Source: Clostridiales bacterium
GTDB lineage: Bacteria > Bacillota > Clostridia > Oscillospirales > Acutalibacteraceae
Assembly: GCA_012523185.1 (NCBI GenBank)
Contig: JAAYIY010000042.1
Span: 1 to 39,356, forward strand
Direction of reading: 5' to 3'
DNA: 39,356 bases
How positions within the stretch are numbered: position 1 is the first letter of the stretch; each line of letters begins with the position of its first letter. The notes beneath the pieces were generated by a model that saw only the letters and a list, made by a program, of their open reading frames with translations, was not told where the DNA came from and did not search any database. Of this stretch, positions 18,009 to 26,661 are shown in pieces. The position numbers and the translations under genes were made by a program.

Positions 18009-18938
18009 CTATTTGCTTATTTCCTCTTTCTTTAATTCCTCTTTGCCTGCTTTTTCTTTTTTGCTGTTGCTGAGAATTAAAACGACAAGCGCCGCCAACA
18101 CCAGCGCACAGCCTGCCTGAACTCTGGCGGAGGGAATCTCGTTAATAATCACAGCACCGGCGGCAACGCTCACAAGCGGCTCCGACATGCTGATTATCGC
18201 TCCTGTCGTGGCGCCGAGCTTTTGAATGCCGTAGGCAAGCAAGGAGTGGGAGGCGACGGTGCAAAGAAGAGATATCACAACTATGCGAACCCAGTCGGAT
18301 GTGTTTGAAGGCAGGTTTATGTTTCTGCCGGCAAGCTGCGTTGCGGCAAGGAAAATTGTTGAGACAAGGCTGGAATAAAACACGATTTTCATCGGATGAA
18401 GGACGCTGAACGCGCTTTTCTTTGCGGCGATGATATAAATCGCGAGTGTCAGCCCCGATATCAACGCAAAAATAGTGCCGACAGGGCTGAAATCACCTTT
18501 TATATCTGCCATAAGCGCCATCCCCAGCACGGCGGCAATTATGGCGGCTACAGTTTTGCGCGAAAGCTTTTCTTTGTAAATCACAGACATTAAAACGGCG
18601 ACAAAAATCGGATATGAAAAGTGGAACATTGTCGCGATGCCGGCAAACATATATAAATATGACTGTGACAAAAACCAAGAGGTGACGCCGCCGCTGAACA
18701 AACCAAAAGCCGCAAACGCGGCAAATTGTTTTTTTGTTATTGAAAATGAAATTCCGAAGATTGGCAGGAGAATCGCAAGCATAACCGTCGCGAAACCGTA
18801 ACGCAGGAGGACGAGTGTCCCGGAGTCGACACCGCTTAAAAGCACCTGCTTACACCAAATGGGCAAAAAACCAAACAAAACGGCCGAGGCGGTGACTGCG
18901 GCGACTCCTGAAAAAAAGCTTTTTTGTTTTACATTCAA
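18009..18938 (-). CDS. EamA-family drug/metabolite-type permease
   Basis: 309 residues with about ten hydrophobic helices in two EamA repeats (first about 10-145, second about 155-295). Typical sequences are LLRYGFATVMLAIL in the first half and SMSEPLVSVAAGAVIINE in the second. Such permeases move small metabolites across the membrane; the substrate cannot be predicted. The start is a TTG without a good Shine-Dalgarno, but a strong minus-strand promoter lies about 55 bases upstream. The C-terminal tail is Lys/Glu-rich. It is followed on the same strand, after about 58 bases and with no terminator seen, by the LicD fusion, so the three genes may form one operon and the permease might handle a polymer precursor such as choline or a polyol. 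Confidence 0.87.
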   Translation of the reverse strand: MNVKQKSFFSGVAAVTASAVLFGFLPIWCKQVLLSGVDSGTLVLLRYGFATVMLAILLPIFGISFSITKKQFAAFAAFGLFSGGVTSWFLSQSYLYMFAGIATMFHFSYPIFVAVLMSVIYKEKLSRKTVAAIIAAVLGMALMADIKGDFSPVGTIFALISGLTLAIYIIAAKKSAFSVLHPMKIVFYSSLVSTIFLAATQLAGRNINLPSNTSDWVRIVVISLLCTVASHSLLAYGIQKLGATTGAIISMSEPLVSVAAGAVIINEIPSARVQAGCALVLAALVVLILSNSKKEKAGKEELKKEEISK

Positions 18939-18992
18939 AAAATCACATCAATTCATAATGTATTTAAATGAAAATTAAGGCATCTGCGAGAT

Positions 18993-19021
18993 ATTGTACC
19001 ATCTTCTTTTGCTTAATGCAA
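18993..19021 (-). promoter_or_regulatory. Promoter of the EamA-LicD-TarI operon
   Basis: On the minus strand: TTGCAT (19021-19016), a 17-base spacer, then TACAAT (18998-18993) preceded by TGG, an extended -10. Confidence 0.7.
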
Positions 19022-19072
19022 GATAACAAAAAGCATGCAAATTGTTTTATATTTTATAATTCTTTTTTGGTC

Positions 19073-19101
19073 TTGAACTGTTTGATATAATTTGTTAAAT
19101 T
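19073..19101 (+). promoter_or_regulatory. Candidate promoter of the tandem GreA-C-like gene
   Basis: TTGAAC (19073-19078), a 17-base spacer and TAAATT (19096-19101), with a second possible -10 TATAAC at 19101-19106. It is divergent from the EamA promoter, about 50 bases away. The -10 choice is uncertain. Confidence 0.4.
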
Positions 19102-19147
19102 ATAACTGTATGGGTCTGTGATATCAGCTTTTCCAAAGGAGGCGAAG

Positions 19148-20062
19148 GTGATAACTAAGTCAAAAAAATACAAATTAAAGAGCGGTGAGATTGTCGATTT
19201 AATTTCCGAGCATGATGATAAGATTGTTATTATGTTCAACGGCACATGTTTTGAGCGCCCCGCGGGCATTATCGGGACTTTGCTTTTTCCTGTTTCTGAC
19301 GGAGAGGCGGCAAAAGCAGATTCGGCTGCTCAGAAATTTTCCACAGACCTTCACAGCGGCAAGGCAGGCGACAGGCCGCAGCCAAACACAATAAAAGCAG
19401 GGGATACTGTTTGCTTAAAGTTTATTGAAATGAGCCGCAAATCTGTTTTTACCATCTCCGAAGACAACAGCGACGTCACAGTCAGCGAGCTTTTATGCTC
19501 GGACGAGGGTGTCATTTCAAACGATTCGCCGCTTGCGAAAGCGCTTCTGGGTGAAAAATCCGGCAGCGTTATAACGTTTTACTACAAAGACAAAATATTT
19601 GTTGTAAAGGTGCTTTCTTTTTTTAAAAAGACAACCGGTGTTTACCAGCAGATGCGAGAGCAAAAGGAAGCGCAGAAGGCTCTTGACGAGCAGCGTAAAA
19701 AAAATGAAAAGCTTGCGAAATCATCAAAAAGACGAGTAAGGTCAATAAAGACAGGCAACACAGTCTGTGTTGAGTTTCTTGACACAAACGAAAAAAAGGC
19801 TTTTAAAATTGTCGAAGCCTGGCTGCTTGTGACGCCGGACGCCGCCGTGAAACCTTACAGACCCACAACATACGACAGCAAAACAATGACGGATGCCGAC
19901 CCTGACAATGACACAATCAGCGAAACATCACCGCTTGCGCGGGCGCTGATTGGCAGGACAAGAGGAGAAATCGTAAAATATAACGTTGCGGACAAAACAA
20001 TAAGCGTCAGAATCATTGCTTTTTTTGAGGACGACACATGGCTTAAAAATCAAAAAAATTAA
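19148..20062 (+). CDS. Protein with two tandem GreA C-terminal-like domains
   Basis: 304 residues, cytoplasmic. Two copies of an FKBP-like GreA/GreB C-terminal domain are visible: about 82-160 (starts IKAGDTVCLKF, ends SPLAKALLGEKSG then VVKVLSFF) and about 200-296 (starts IKTGNTVCVEF, ends SPLARALIGRTRG then VRIIAFF). Each carries the ISxxSPLxxALxG signature of GreA. A charged, probably helical linker (about 163-198) separates them. The N-terminal 80 residues are a further small module. The long N-terminal coiled coil of Gre factors, with its acidic tip, is absent, so RNA-cleavage stimulation is not expected; RNA-polymerase binding is an inference from the domain. The start is GTG at 19148, just after AAAGGAGG (19135-19142). 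It is transcribed alone, ending in a strong terminator. Confidence 0.72.
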   Translation: MITKSKKYKLKSGEIVDLISEHDDKIVIMFNGTCFERPAGIIGTLLFPVSDGEAAKADSAAQKFSTDLHSGKAGDRPQPNTIKAGDTVCLKFIEMSRKSVFTISEDNSDVTVSELLCSDEGVISNDSPLAKALLGEKSGSVITFYYKDKIFVVKVLSFFKKTTGVYQQMREQKEAQKALDEQRKKNEKLAKSSKRRVRSIKTGNTVCVEFLDTNEKKAFKIVEAWLLVTPDAAVKPYRPTTYDSKTMTDADPDNDTISETSPLARALIGRTRGEIVKYNVADKTISVRIIAFFEDDTWLKNQKN

Positions 20063-20098
20063 GGGCTGTTTTTTCGTTTTGCGGAGCAGTCCTTTTTT
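20061..20098 (+). terminator. Rho-independent terminator after the GreA-C-like gene
   Basis: AAGGGCTG (20061-20068) pairs with CAGTCCTT (20087-20094, one G-U pair) and is followed by TTTT. It overlaps the stop codon of the gene. Confidence 0.8.
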
Positions 20099-20131
20099 CA
20101 TAAACATTTTATTTGAGCGGGAGAACAGCAG

Positions 20132-21295
20132 ATGACGGAAAAGCTATATTTTCATGACAGCTACTTAAAGGATTTCACGGCCGTCGCCGTCGCGTGCGAA
20201 AAGCGGGAAAACGGATATTCGGTGCTGCTTGACAAGACAGCTTTTTTTCCAAACGGAGGCGGTCAGCCCGCGGACACGGGCAAGATAGGAGACGCGAAGG
20301 TCTTTGATGTAAACGAAAGCGGCGGCTTTGTGTTTCACCTGACAGACAGACCTGTTTCTGTCGGCGGCGAGGTGTTTTGCGCGATAGATTGGGACAAGCG
20401 TTTCCGAATGATGCAAAACCACTCGGGAGAGCATATTTTATCCGGCATTGTAAATCGCCTTTTCGGCTTTGACAATGTCGGATTTCATATGGGCGCCGAG
20501 TTTGTAACTGTTGATTTCAACGGCTTTTTAGATAAGGACGACCTTCGGCGTGTCGAGTACGGCGCAAACGAGGCAGTTTTCAAAAATGTTGAAATATATT
20601 CAAGATTTCCGAGCGAAAAAGAGCTTGCCGATATTGATTTCAGAAGCAAAAGGGATATCGACGGAATTGTAAGGCTTATTTATATCGACGGCTATGACGT
20701 CTGCGCCTGCTGTGCCCAGCATGTGGAGCGCACAGGTGAAATAGGCATCATAAAAATAATCGACAGCCAGAAATATAAAGGCGGCACAAGACTTGCCGTT
20801 TTGTGCGGACTTGACGCGCTTGACGATGTTATGAAAAAATATGAAATTAACGACGAAATATCATCCCTCCTGTCGTCAAAGCCAAACGACACGGCTTTAG
20901 CCGTATCACGCACACTCGGCGAGCTGCGCGAATGCAAGCATATGTTGAGCGCGCAAAAAATCGAGATGGCGGAGATGATTGCCGCTTCTTTAAAAAAGAC
21001 GGACGGAAATATGTGCGTTTTTGTCAGCGGATTTGACTTTGATTCCCTAAGAAAGATTGTCAATAAGGGCGTTTCCTTATGCTCGGGTGTCTGTGCCGCT
21101 TTTTCGGGCGGCGACGAGGACGGATATATATATGTCGCCGGCTCAAGGAATATTGATATGCAAAAAGCCTCAAAAGAAATCAATTCTTCCCTTTTCGGCA
21201 AGGGCGGCGGAAAGCCGGAAATGATACAGGGAAGCATAAACTCCGAACGGGAAAAAATCGAAAATTTTTTTGACGGTTTCACAGGAATTTTTTGA
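20132..21295 (+). CDS. Alanyl-tRNA editing protein AlaX (long form)
   Basis: 387 residues. Trans-editing hydrolase that removes Ser or Gly wrongly attached to tRNA-Ala. The zinc site is complete: His97 and His101 in NHSGEHILS, and Cys193/His197 in CCAQHVERTGEIG, which corresponds to the CGGTH element of AlaRS. The N-terminal part has the AlaRS-like TAFFPNGGGQPADTG. The C-terminal third (about 260-387) is a DHHA1-type domain with GKGGGKPEMIQGS, making this the long AlaX type. The ATG follows a weak GGGAG. No own promoter was recognised. Confidence 0.92.
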   Translation: MTEKLYFHDSYLKDFTAVAVACEKRENGYSVLLDKTAFFPNGGGQPADTGKIGDAKVFDVNESGGFVFHLTDRPVSVGGEVFCAIDWDKRFRMMQNHSGEHILSGIVNRLFGFDNVGFHMGAEFVTVDFNGFLDKDDLRRVEYGANEAVFKNVEIYSRFPSEKELADIDFRSKRDIDGIVRLIYIDGYDVCACCAQHVERTGEIGIIKIIDSQKYKGGTRLAVLCGLDALDDVMKKYEINDEISSLLSSKPNDTALAVSRTLGELRECKHMLSAQKIEMAEMIAASLKKTDGNMCVFVSGFDFDSLRKIVNKGVSLCSGVCAAFSGGDEDGYIYVAGSRNIDMQKASKEINSSLFGKGGGKPEMIQGSINSEREKIENFFDGFTGIF

Positions 21296-21315
21296 CGGTT
21301 TTATAAAGAATTCTG

Positions 21316-21344
21316 TTGATTTTATTTAACGTATATGATAATAT
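21316..21344 (+). promoter_or_regulatory. Promoter of queT and the downstream gene run
   Basis: TTGATT (21316-21321), a 17-base spacer and TAATAT (21339-21344) preceded by TGA (extended -10). The predicted transcript start is only about 25 bases before the queT start, too close for a preQ1 aptamer. Confidence 0.6.
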
Positions 21345-21376
21345 ACAGACAATTTCAAGATGTGGGAGGCTCCCTG

Positions 21377-21889
21377 TTGAAAAATTCAAAACTCCTGCTT
21401 TTGACGCAAGGCGCGGTTATAGCCGCAATGTACACAGTGCTTACCTTCGTATCAGACATTTTCGGTCTTGCAAGCGGCGCAGTGCAGCTGCGGATTTCAG
21501 AAGCGCTCACTGTTTTGCCCTGTTTCACACCTGCCGCGATACCGGGTCTTTTCATCGGCTGCCTTTTGTCAAACCTGCTTGCGGGCTGTGCGTTGTGGGA
21601 CATTGTCTTTGGAAGTCTTGCAACTCTTTTTGCCGCCTTTTTGACGTTTGCGGCACGCAGATATAAATATTTCGCGGTGATTCCCCCTATTGTGTTAAAC
21701 ACAATCGCCGTGCCTCTTGTTCTCCGCTATGTATACGATTTAAAAAACGCCTTGCCTTATCTTTTTTTGACCGTCGGGCTGGGCGAGCTTGTTTCCTGCG
21801 GAGTTTTCGGCTTGCTTTTGCTTACGGCGCTTGAAAAAAACAAGGAGCGCATATTCGGAAATATTTTTGCGGAAAGGCAGGATAAATAA
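21377..21889 (+). CDS. queT: QueT-family queuosine-precursor transporter (ECF S component)
   Basis: 170 residues, about five to six membrane helices. The conserved QueT signature appears as GAVQLRISEALTVLP, followed by FTPAAIPGLFIGCLLSNLL. QueT is the substrate-binding component of an energy-coupling-factor transporter that imports queuine or preQ1; the shared EcfA/EcfT module must be elsewhere. The start is TTG at 21377, supported by GGGAGG (21364-21369). The last base of the stop codon is the first of the fucosidase ATG, so the two are translationally coupled even though their functions are unrelated. Confidence 0.88.
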   Translation: MKNSKLLLLTQGAVIAAMYTVLTFVSDIFGLASGAVQLRISEALTVLPCFTPAAIPGLFIGCLLSNLLAGCALWDIVFGSLATLFAAFLTFAARRYKYFAVIPPIVLNTIAVPLVLRYVYDLKNALPYLFLTVGLGELVSCGVFGLLLLTALEKNKERIFGNIFAERQDK

Positions 21890-23202
21890 TGCTGTACGAA
21901 AATAATTGGGATTCAATTAATTCACGCCCCATTCCAAAATGGTTTGAGGACGCGAAGTTCGGAATCTTCATACATTGGGGTCTTTATTCTATTCCCGCAT
22001 ATGCCCCTAAAAACAATTACTCCGAGTGGTATTGGTTCAACATAATGCAGGAGGAGCCAAACGACACACAAAAGCTCTATGTCGATTTTCATAACAGGAT
22101 TTACGGCAAAAACTTCAGGTATGAGGATTTTGCAGGCCTTTTTAAAGCGGAGCTTTTTGACGCTGACGAATGGGCGGGTCTGTTTGAGGCGTCCGGAGCA
22201 AAATATATTAATTTTGTCTCCAAGCACCACGACGGATTTTGTATGTATAAAACTGATTACGCGTGGAATTGGAACAGCGCCGACGTCGGACCTCACAGGG
22301 ATTTTTGTGCCGAATTGTCTGACGCCATGTCAAAAACAGACGTGCGTTTCGGCGTTTATCATTCCCTGTATGAGTGGTACAACCCGCTTTACCTTAAATC
22401 GCCTGACGAATATGCTGTCAAGCATCTGATTCCGATGCTCAAAGAGCTTGTCGAAAAATACAGGCCGAGCACTCTTTTTACAGATGGCGAATGGTCGCAC
22501 CCAAGCTCTGTTTGGCGCAGCACCGAGTTCCTGAAGTGGCTGTATAACGAGTCGTCTGTCAAAGATTTCATTGTCCCTAATGACCGATGGGGGAGCGATA
22601 CAAGAGGCAGGTTGGGAGGGAACTTCACAACAGAATACGGGCACATAGGCGGAGATCTTGAAAAACAGGCCGACGACAGAGTTTCGGAGGAATGCCGCGG
22701 CATAGGCGGCTCTTTCGGTTTTAACAGGATAGAGACGCCCGCCGATTATCTTAGCGCCGCCGAGCTTATTTGGATGCTTGTGGATCTCGTAAGCCGCGGC
22801 GACAATCTTCTTTTAAATATCGGCCCGACAGCCGACGGGAGGATACCTGTTATAATGCAGGAGCGCCTCCTGGCACTCGGCGGCTGGCTTTCAACAAACG
22901 GAGAGGGGATTTACTCCGGCAGGAAATTTGCTCAAAGTTCGGATGGGGACATCAGATACACAAGGAGCGGCGGCAGTGTTTACGCCTTTTTGCGCAGATT
23001 CCCGTTCGGCAATGTTAAACTGCCTGAAATTGATTACAATAAAAACATGAATGCCACGCTGTTAGGGTGCGATGCCCGTTTGACTGTCAGCGATGAAAAC
23101 GGCAAAGCTTCTGTCGGATTTCCGCCCATATGCCCCGACGACATTAAAAGCTCATATGTTTATGTAATAAAATTAGATAAAGCGCTTGAGGAGTCAAAAT
23201 GA
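21889..23202 (+). CDS. GH29 alpha-L-fucosidase, probably cytoplasmic
   Basis: 437 residues, no signal peptide. GH29 features in order: PKWFEDAKFGIFIHWGLYS near the N-terminus, KYINFVSKHHDGFCMY, the nucleophile Asp199 in LFTDGEW, and GDNLLLNIGPTADG. It hydrolyses alpha-linked L-fucose, probably from oligosaccharides taken into the cell, as found on mucin or plant glycans. A C-terminal region of about 80 residues gives a short beta-sandwich. It overlaps queT by one base (TAATG) and the next gene by four bases (ATGA). Confidence 0.92.
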   Translation: MLYENNWDSINSRPIPKWFEDAKFGIFIHWGLYSIPAYAPKNNYSEWYWFNIMQEEPNDTQKLYVDFHNRIYGKNFRYEDFAGLFKAELFDADEWAGLFEASGAKYINFVSKHHDGFCMYKTDYAWNWNSADVGPHRDFCAELSDAMSKTDVRFGVYHSLYEWYNPLYLKSPDEYAVKHLIPMLKELVEKYRPSTLFTDGEWSHPSSVWRSTEFLKWLYNESSVKDFIVPNDRWGSDTRGRLGGNFTTEYGHIGGDLEKQADDRVSEECRGIGGSFGFNRIETPADYLSAAELIWMLVDLVSRGDNLLLNIGPTADGRIPVIMQERLLALGGWLSTNGEGIYSGRKFAQSSDGDIRYTRSGGSVYAFLRRFPFGNVKLPEIDYNKNMNATLLGCDARLTVSDENGKASVGFPPICPDDIKSSYVYVIKLDKALEESK

Positions 23203-23966
23203 AGTTTCTTGCCGTCACAGATTTGCATTATGCCGACAGACAGCCGCACACATCCGACAGGGATACGACAGACTCAATCATCAAGCTTGGGCGCGCGATA
23301 AAAAGCCATTTAAAAGACTGCGACTTCATTATTAACCTTGGAGACACAGTTGATAATATCGGCAAAAAGAGCCAAAGCGAGCTTTTGTGCGAAGTCTGCG
23401 GCGTGCTGAAATGCGGCGGTGCGCCTTTTTATTCAATGATAGGCAATCACGACACATCGCTTGACAAAAGAGAATATTGCAGGCTCTTGGAGATGCCGTG
23501 GCGTTACTATTCATTTATTTCAAACGGATACAAATGCGTCGTCCTTGACTCAAGCATCAATAACATTGACGAGCCGTTTCCCGCCGCGGAGATTGACTGG
23601 AAAAATTGCAACATTGACCCTTTGCAGCTTGAATGGCTTGAAAGGGAAATAGACACCTCGGATGTCCCCGTCGTTGTTTTCACGCACGCGCCCCTGATGA
23701 TGAGGGAATGGGATATTGACGATATCCACCTCATACGCAACCGCGCCGAAGTCGCCGATATATTAGAAAAAAGCGGCAAGGTAAAGGCCGTTTTTTCAGG
23801 ACATTACCATGAAGGCTGCTACGGTGAACGAAACGGGATTCCGCACATTGTGTTCGGTTCAATCTGCGTCAGAGGACACGACACATTTTCTGTCGTCGAG
23901 CTTTTAAACGGACATTTAAAAATCGACGGCTACGGCCTTAACAAGTCAGTTGAATATATAATTTAA
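23199..23966 (+). CDS. Calcineurin-like metallophosphoesterase
   Basis: 255 residues. All family metal-binding motifs are present in order: Asp8/His10 in TDLHY, Asp49 in NLGDTVDN, Asn83/His84 in GNHDTS, then FTHAPLM and SGHYHEG. Enzymes of this group cleave phosphomonoesters or cyclic/diester phosphates; the substrate is unknown. It starts inside the fucosidase stop (ATGA overlap) and lies 15 bases before ktrB, so it belongs to the same transcript. Confidence 0.88.
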   Translation: MKFLAVTDLHYADRQPHTSDRDTTDSIIKLGRAIKSHLKDCDFIINLGDTVDNIGKKSQSELLCEVCGVLKCGGAPFYSMIGNHDTSLDKREYCRLLEMPWRYYSFISNGYKCVVLDSSINNIDEPFPAAEIDWKNCNIDPLQLEWLEREIDTSDVPVVVFTHAPLMMREWDIDDIHLIRNRAEVADILEKSGKVKAVFSGHYHEGCYGERNGIPHIVFGSICVRGHDTFSVVELLNGHLKIDGYGLNKSVEYII

Positions 23967-23981
23967 CAGAGGCTTAAATTA

Positions 23982-25331
23982 ATGATAAAAAGATTGCGCG
24001 ACAAGTCCGACCTGACAAACTCAAGAATTATTGTTCTTTTCTTTGCGGCGCTGATTTTTTTAGGCGCCTTGCTGCTGTCACTTCCGATTTCTTCAAAAAG
24101 CGGCGAATGGACGCCGTTTACAGATTCGCTGTTCACAGCCGTCAGCTCAGCTTGCGTGACCGGACTTGTTGTGTTTGATACGTTTTCTTATTGGACTGTT
24201 TTCGGACAGCTTGTAATCATTTCATTGATTCAAACCGGCGGACTCGGCGTTATGACTGTCATCACAATGTTTTCCATATTCCTGAAAAAACGAATAAGCC
24301 TCCGTGAGCGGACGCTGCTTGTTCAATCCGCGGGCACAATGCGCTTGAGCGGCGTCGTCAAGCTTATACTCAGGATATTAAAGGGCACGCTGCTTGTCGA
24401 AAGCGTCGGCGCGTTTCTTTTGTCGCTCCGTTTTATTCCGCGCATGGGATACGCTAAGGGCATATACTTTGCTGTCTTTCACTCAATTTCAGCTTTTTGC
24501 AACGCCGGTTTTGACCTTATGGGTAAATTCGGAGAGTTTTCTTCGTTAACAACTTTCCATAACGACATAATCGTCAATTTGACTATTTGCTTGCTGATTA
24601 TAACAGGCGGCCTTGGTTTTCTTGTCTGGGACGATCTTATAGCACACAAGCTTGACTACAAAAGCTACTCGCTTCACACAAAAATTGTTCTGTCGGCAAG
24701 CGCTGTTTTGATTTTTTCCGGGTTTTTCCTTTTCTTTGTTTTTGAACGCGGCGCATCTATGTCGGGCATGAGCATCGGCGAAAGGGTTCTTGCCTCTCTT
24801 TTTCAGTCCGTGACAACAAGAACGGCAGGATTTAACACGATTAAGATAGGAGAGCTTTCCGATTCCGGCAGTCTGCTGTCGGTGATTTTAATGTTCATAG
24901 GCGGCAGCCCCGGCTCTACGGCAGGCGGCATAAAAACAACCACGCTCGTCGTTCTTCTCGTAAGCACCTTGTCAGTTTCAAGGCACAGCGAAAATATTGA
25001 TATCTTCAAGAGAAGGCTAAACAACGACATCATCAAGCAGGCAAACGCCGTGTTTATTTTTTATTTGTCGGCGGCGCTTCTTTCTGTGTTGGTTGTCTGC
25101 TCGGTTGAAACCTATTCGCTGAAAGAAATTACATTTGAGGTAGTTTCGGCCATCGGCACAGTCGGCTTGTCTTACGGCATCACTCCACACTTAAAGGATT
25201 TGTCAAAAGTTATATTGATGTTCTTAATGTACGGCGGCAGGATCGGCGGGCTGTCTTTAATGCTCGCGCTTGCCGAAAAGCGCGTCAAGCTGCTTGTTAA
25301 GCGGCCATCCGAAAAAATTTTAATAGGCTGA
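23982..25331 (+). CDS. ktrB: Potassium transporter, membrane subunit (KtrB/TrkH family)
   Basis: 449 residues with the four-fold membrane-pore-membrane layout. Pore-loop signatures are SSACVTGLVVFDTFS, SAFCNAGFDLMG, TTRTAGFNTI and SAIGTVGLSYG; the first, second and fourth show conserved glycines that line the K+ selectivity filter. The GSTAGGIKTTTL segment near 310 is the gate loop typical of KtrB. The 449-residue length fits KtrB rather than the longer TrkH. Its regulator KtrA follows after 13 bases. AGAGG precedes the ATG. Confidence 0.93.
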   Translation: MIKRLRDKSDLTNSRIIVLFFAALIFLGALLLSLPISSKSGEWTPFTDSLFTAVSSACVTGLVVFDTFSYWTVFGQLVIISLIQTGGLGVMTVITMFSIFLKKRISLRERTLLVQSAGTMRLSGVVKLILRILKGTLLVESVGAFLLSLRFIPRMGYAKGIYFAVFHSISAFCNAGFDLMGKFGEFSSLTTFHNDIIVNLTICLLIITGGLGFLVWDDLIAHKLDYKSYSLHTKIVLSASAVLIFSGFFLFFVFERGASMSGMSIGERVLASLFQSVTTRTAGFNTIKIGELSDSGSLLSVILMFIGGSPGSTAGGIKTTTLVVLLVSTLSVSRHSENIDIFKRRLNNDIIKQANAVFIFYLSAALLSVLVVCSVETYSLKEITFEVVSAIGTVGLSYGITPHLKDLSKVILMFLMYGGRIGGLSLMLALAEKRVKLLVKRPSEKILIG

Positions 25332-25344
25332 CGGAGGATTCTTT

Positions 25345-25995
25345 ATGAAGTCCATACTGGTTATCGGGATGGGTAGATTCGGAAAACACCTTGCCCTCAA
25401 GATGAGGGAGCTTGGAAATGACGTCATGATAGTCGATAAAAATGAGGAGATTATAGACGAGCTCGCGCCCATGTTCACCGATTCATATATAGGCGACTGC
25501 TGCCACGAGGGTGTGCTGCGCTCCCTTGGCGTCGGCAATTTCGACATCTGCTTTGTCACAATCGGCGAGGATTTCCAATCGTCACTTGAGATAACTTCGC
25601 TGCTGAAAGACCTTGGCGCGCAATATATCGTTTCAAAAGCCGGTCAGGATATACAGGCAAAGTTTCTGACAAAGATAGGCGCTAATGAAGTGATAACACC
25701 TGAAAAAAGCATGGCGAAAAGGCTTGCCGTGCGCTACAACGCGGACAATGTTTTTGAGTTTATAGAGCTTGACGCCGATTACTCTATTTATGAAATCCCC
25801 GTGGTAAAGGCTTGGATAAACAAGTCTGTCTCCGAGGTAAATGTACGCAGGGTGTTCCATGTAAACATCATAGCCATAAAGCATGAGGATCAGATTAATC
25901 CCGCTCCGGGCGGGGACTATATATTCAAGCAAAATGATCACCTTGTCGTCATCGGGCGCTCAAGCGACGTATTTAAGCTAACGGCAAAAGCTTAA
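25345..25995 (+). CDS. ktrA: Potassium uptake regulatory subunit KtrA (RCK)
   Basis: 216 residues. The N-terminal RCK_N Rossmann domain begins ILVIGMGRFGKHLA with the GxGxxG nucleotide loop and has a conserved acidic residue after the second strand (IVDKNEE). The C-terminal RCK_C domain runs from about 135. It forms the cytoplasmic ring that gates KtrB in response to ATP/ADP and, in some family members, c-di-AMP. A good GGAGG lies before the ATG. It is operonic with ktrB and probably with the corrinoid gene 19 bases downstream. Confidence 0.93.
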   Translation: MKSILVIGMGRFGKHLALKMRELGNDVMIVDKNEEIIDELAPMFTDSYIGDCCHEGVLRSLGVGNFDICFVTIGEDFQSSLEITSLLKDLGAQYIVSKAGQDIQAKFLTKIGANEVITPEKSMAKRLAVRYNADNVFEFIELDADYSIYEIPVVKAWINKSVSEVNVRRVFHVNIIAIKHEDQINPAPGGDYIFKQNDHLVVIGRSSDVFKLTAKA

Positions 25996-26014
25996 AAATA
26001 AAAGGGGGATTATC

Positions 26015-26659
26015 ATGGGAATCCTGGAAGAAATCAGCCTTCTGCTTCAAAATGGGAAAGCAAAACAAGTAAAGGAGCTTGTCAGTCAAGCACTGGACGA
26101 GGGAGTGTCAGCTGAGGAAATTCTTCAAAAAGGGCTTTTGGCGGGCATGGATATTATCGGCGAAAAATTCAGCAAAAACGAGGTTTATGTGCCCGAGGTG
26201 CTTGTTGCCGCCAGAGCAATGAATTGGGGAGCGGAGGTTCTAAAGCCGCATTTGGCCGACAGCGGTTTCAAGTCCAAAGGCAGAGCTTGCGTCGGGACGG
26301 TTAAGGGCGACCTTCATGACATAGGCAAAAACCTTGTTAAAATGATGCTGGAGGGCAAGGGCTTTGAGGTCATTGACCTCGGCGTCGACGTGCCGGCCGA
26401 AGCATTCATTTCCGCGGCAGCCGAACACAACTGCCAGATAATCGCCTGCTCGGCTTTGCTGACGACAACAATGGGCGCGATGAAAGAGGTTGTTGACGCC
26501 GCCAAAAGATCCGGGATAAGGGACAAGGTTAAAATCCTTGTCGGCGGCGCGCCAATCAACAAAGAATTCTGCGAATCAATCGGCGCCGACATTTACACAA
26601 GCGACGCGGCGTCAGCGGCTAATGAGGCTGTCGAGGCTCTGACATCATTGGTGAGCTGA
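26015..26659 (+). CDS. Corrinoid (B12-binding) protein of a methyltransferase system
   Basis: 214 residues. The N-terminal four-helix cap (about 1-85, with GLLAGMDIIGEKFS and EVYVPEVLVAARAMN) and the C-terminal Rossmann B12-binding domain with DLHDIGKN (Asp99, His101 as the lower axial cobalt ligand), CSALLTTTM and VGGAPIN are textbook features of MtaC/MtbC/MttC-type proteins. It carries a methyl group between a substrate-specific methyltransferase and an acceptor such as tetrahydrofolate. The two following UroD-family genes are probable partners. AAGGGGG precedes the ATG. Confidence 0.93.
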   Translation: MGILEEISLLLQNGKAKQVKELVSQALDEGVSAEEILQKGLLAGMDIIGEKFSKNEVYVPEVLVAARAMNWGAEVLKPHLADSGFKSKGRACVGTVKGDLHDIGKNLVKMMLEGKGFEVIDLGVDVPAEAFISAAAEHNCQIIACSALLTTTMGAMKEVVDAAKRSGIRDKVKILVGGAPINKEFCESIGADIYTSDAASAANEAVEALTSLVS

Positions 26660-26661
26660 TT

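Noticed and set aside
21296-21376. Possible preQ1 riboswitch upstream of queT
   Set aside because: The promoter lies too close to the start and no preQ1-I or preQ1-II core pattern could be found.
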